Below are positions 5,094 through 6,624 of a DNA stretch of 6,624 nt, one piece after another (positions within the stretch are counted from its first letter, which is position 1; each line of letters opens with the position of its first letter). The stretch comes from Kiritimatiellales bacterium (GTDB lineage: Bacteria > Verrucomicrobiota > Kiritimatiellia > Kiritimatiellales > Pontiellaceae). The notes under the pieces are model-generated. The model was not told where the DNA came from. It did no database searches and was given only the letters and a program-made list of their open reading frames with translations. Position numbers and translations under genes: made by a program. The stretch covers positions 1 through 6,624 of the forward strand of contig DAOVNC010000201.1 of assembly GCA_030630445.1 (NCBI GenBank). The letters are read 5' to 3'.

Positions 5094-6624
5094 ATGCAAT
5101 GGATTGATCTGTTTTATCTGGAGCTTAAATGTTCGTTGTTGCTGATTGCCGCAGGGTTGCTGTGCCTGCTCTTCCGGCGCGGGTCGGCCGCGCAGCGGCA
5201 CATGGCGTGGTCGTTGGCGATGGTCGGCGCCATACTCATTCCCTTGGTGGTGTTTGCTTTTCCTCAATGGAAACTCCCGGTGCTTCCCGAACCACCCATT
5301 GCCAAAAGCTGGATTCAGATTCCAGTCGCATCGGATACGCCTCCTGCCGTGGAACAGCCGTACGCCATCGTGGAAACGGCGCCTGTGGTAGATTCCAAAC
5401 CTCTTCCTGCGCTACAAAGCGAACCAAAAAAAAGACCCGCTCCCTCCACCGGAGCGATCTTGACGGGCCTTTGGGGGCTGGGCGGGTGCATGGTTCTGCT
5501 ATCCATGGGGATCGGGCTGTTTGCCGTCGGACGCATGGTTGGGAAGGCCCGCCCGGCAGATCCAGCATGGATGCAACGGTTGCTTCGCCTACGGAAACGC
5601 TTGGGTATTGCACGTCCGGTGGAACTGCTGGAAACCAAGGGGCCTTCGATGCCGATCGCGGTGGGGTTGCTGAAGCATCGCATCATGCTGCCGGAAAGTG
5701 GGCGTGATTGGCCTGCGAAGGAGCAAGAGGCCGTGCTGGCCCACGAGCTGGCCCATATCAAGCGTCGGGATTGCCTGCTCCATTTTATCTCCACCATCGC
5801 CTTGGCCCTGCACTGGTTCAACCCGCTGTTTTGGTATGCCATGCGCCGGATGCGTCTGGAGCGCGAACACGCCTGCGACGACCATGTTCTGGGGGTCGGC
5901 GCGGAACCGACCGCCTATGCCGACCAACTATTGACGATTGCCCGAACCATGCCCTGCCGGATTCCCCTGTTGGGAGTTGCCATTACCATGGCTCGCAAGA
6001 ATGCGCTAGAGGGCCGTTTGCTGGCCATTCTGGACAGCGCGCGGAACCGAAAAGCACTCGGTCTGCGTACCATCGCCGTGGCGCTGTTGCTCTTGGCCGG
6101 CATCGCCGCATCGTTGGCGGCGATCACGTCCGTCGGTGATAAAAAAATCGTCACCTTCGATTTCGATAATCCTCCGATGGCATACGAAAAGAAGATTCGA
6201 ATGGCGAAGCCCGACCACTCGATCAGGGCGGGCGGACTGCGGTTTAAGTTGTCTAACATCACGCGATCACCGGCTGGAACCCTGAAAGCAAGCCTGGGGC
6301 TCAAGGACGGATATGAGATCGTTAGTTTCCGGCTCTTTGATCATGAAACCCGGGATTTCTTTCATGATAGCGAATGGCAGTTGAATTTTGATAACCATTC
6401 TTCAACCCGCAAGTTTCACGCAATCCGTGTAGGCGAAACCGACCGGATTCGGATCGAAGAAACCGGAGGTACGCTCCCCGCGTCGCTGGATCTCTGGCTG
6501 CGCATTGTGGAGAACGGGCCGGGCGAACGCTTTCTGATTCCCGCACGGGAAGGGGCGTCCGCGAAGCACGGCAATAGCGAGGTGGCCATCACTTTCCTGC
6601 ATGCCGGAATGATGAGCGGAAAGG
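5094..6624 (+). CDS. M56 (BlaR1-like) membrane metalloprotease sensor, 3' end beyond window
   Basis: From ATG at 5094, preceded by a G-rich ribosome site at 5084-5090, the frame is open for 510 codons to the window end. Hydrophobic helices lie at about 12-27, 38-56, 122-144 and 326-347. A proline-rich linker (about 57-118) joins the second and third. The protease domain lies between the third and fourth: PSMPIAVGLLKHRIMLPE (core fold), zinc motif HELAH (217-221, with E218 catalytic), and EREHACDDHVL with E258 as likely third ligand. This order matches BlaR1/MecR1, in which a cytoplasmic protease domain cuts the partner repressor when the outer domain senses its ligand; the repressor gene is immediately upstream. 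The region after the last helix (348-510 so far) looks beta-rich and shows no penicillin-binding SxxK or KTG motif, so the ligand is probably not a beta-lactam, unless the motifs lie beyond the edge. An A8 run sits at 5426-5433. Confidence 0.9.
   Translation, partial: MQWIDLFYLELKCSLLLIAAGLLCLLFRRGSAAQRHMAWSLAMVGAILIPLVVFAFPQWKLPVLPEPPIAKSWIQIPVASDTPPAVEQPYAIVETAPVVDSKPLPALQSEPKKRPAPSTGAILTGLWGLGGCMVLLSMGIGLFAVGRMVGKARPADPAWMQRLLRLRKRLGIARPVELLETKGPSMPIAVGLLKHRIMLPESGRDWPAKEQEAVLAHELAHIKRRDCLLHFISTIALALHWFNPLFWYAMRRMRLEREHACDDHVLGVGAEPTAYADQLLTIARTMPCRIPLLGVAITMARKNALEGRLLAILDSARNRKALGLRTIAVALLLLAGIAASLAAITSVGDKKIVTFDFDNPPMAYEKKIRMAKPDHSIRAGGLRFKLSNITRSPAGTLKASLGLKDGYEIVSFRLFDHETRDFFHDSEWQLNFDNHSSTRKFHAIRVGETDRIRIEETGGTLPASLDLWLRIVENGPGERFLIPAREGASAKHGNSEVAITFLHAGMMSGK

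Noticed and set aside
5129..5707. Plus-strand open frame of 192 codons
   Set aside because: It is out of frame with the M56 protease, whose HELAH and membrane segments are unmistakable in the overlapping frame.
5708..6139. Plus-strand open frame of 143 codons
   Set aside because: It is a shadow of the M56 protease domain, with no own start signal.

Overview
The window reads like accessory chromosome of a Gram-negative bacterium, probably of the Planctomycetota/Verrucomicrobiota/Kiritimatiellota type. This is a low-confidence inference. It rests on an ECF sigma factor followed directly by a membrane protein with repeated LolA/RseB-like modules, a BlaI-M56 pair whose sensor is not a penicillin-binding domain, palindromic intergenic repeats of the CCACGGAA...TACACGGAA type, and moderate GC. 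No rRNA, tRNA or CRISPR array is visible.

Layout, left to right. (1) Positions 1-461 hold the C-terminal ATPase half of a sensor histidine kinase, cut by the window edge. (2) Positions 453-656 are a near-palindromic, MITE-like element of about 204 bp. Its 18-bp terminal inverted repeat overlaps the kinase stop codon, and it separates the kinase from its likely partner. (3) Positions 686-1366 encode an OmpR/PhoB-type response regulator, followed at 1385-1573 by a 62-residue membrane-anchored SHOCT-type peptide. (4) On the minus strand, 1570-1813 is a decayed guanine-deaminase (GuaD) gene that has lost its start and its central zinc-binding part. (5) A repeat of about 60 bp (1791-1849) begins the left flank of a two-gene cassette: an ECF sigma factor (2000-2527) and, two bases later, a 638-residue single-pass membrane protein with three LolA/RseB-like modules (2530-4446). 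A second copy of the repeat, in the same orientation, lies just beyond the cassette (4563-4621). (6) Positions 4704-5084 encode a BlaI/MecI-family repressor behind a promoter with two matching 18-bp inverted-repeat operators. It is followed by an M56 (BlaR1-like) membrane metalloprotease starting at 5094 and still open at the window end; no full-length ORF closes inside the window.

Three signal-transduction systems therefore lie side by side. The first is a two-component system (kinase, regulator and possibly the SHOCT peptide). The second is an ECF sigma factor with a putative membrane anti-sigma or sensor protein, in which the LolA-like modules would lie in the periplasm and report envelope or lipid state. 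The third is a proteolysis-controlled repressor, where the M56 protease would cleave the BlaI-type repressor after a periplasmic signal. The triggers of all three are unknown from sequence.

The most striking non-genic structures are a perfect 22-bp inverted repeat with a GAAA loop inside the anti-sigma-like gene, which falls where the conserved motif of the first LolA-like module should be; the MITE-like element at the kinase stop codon; and the direct repeats bracketing the sigma cassette, one of them fused to the broken deaminase gene.
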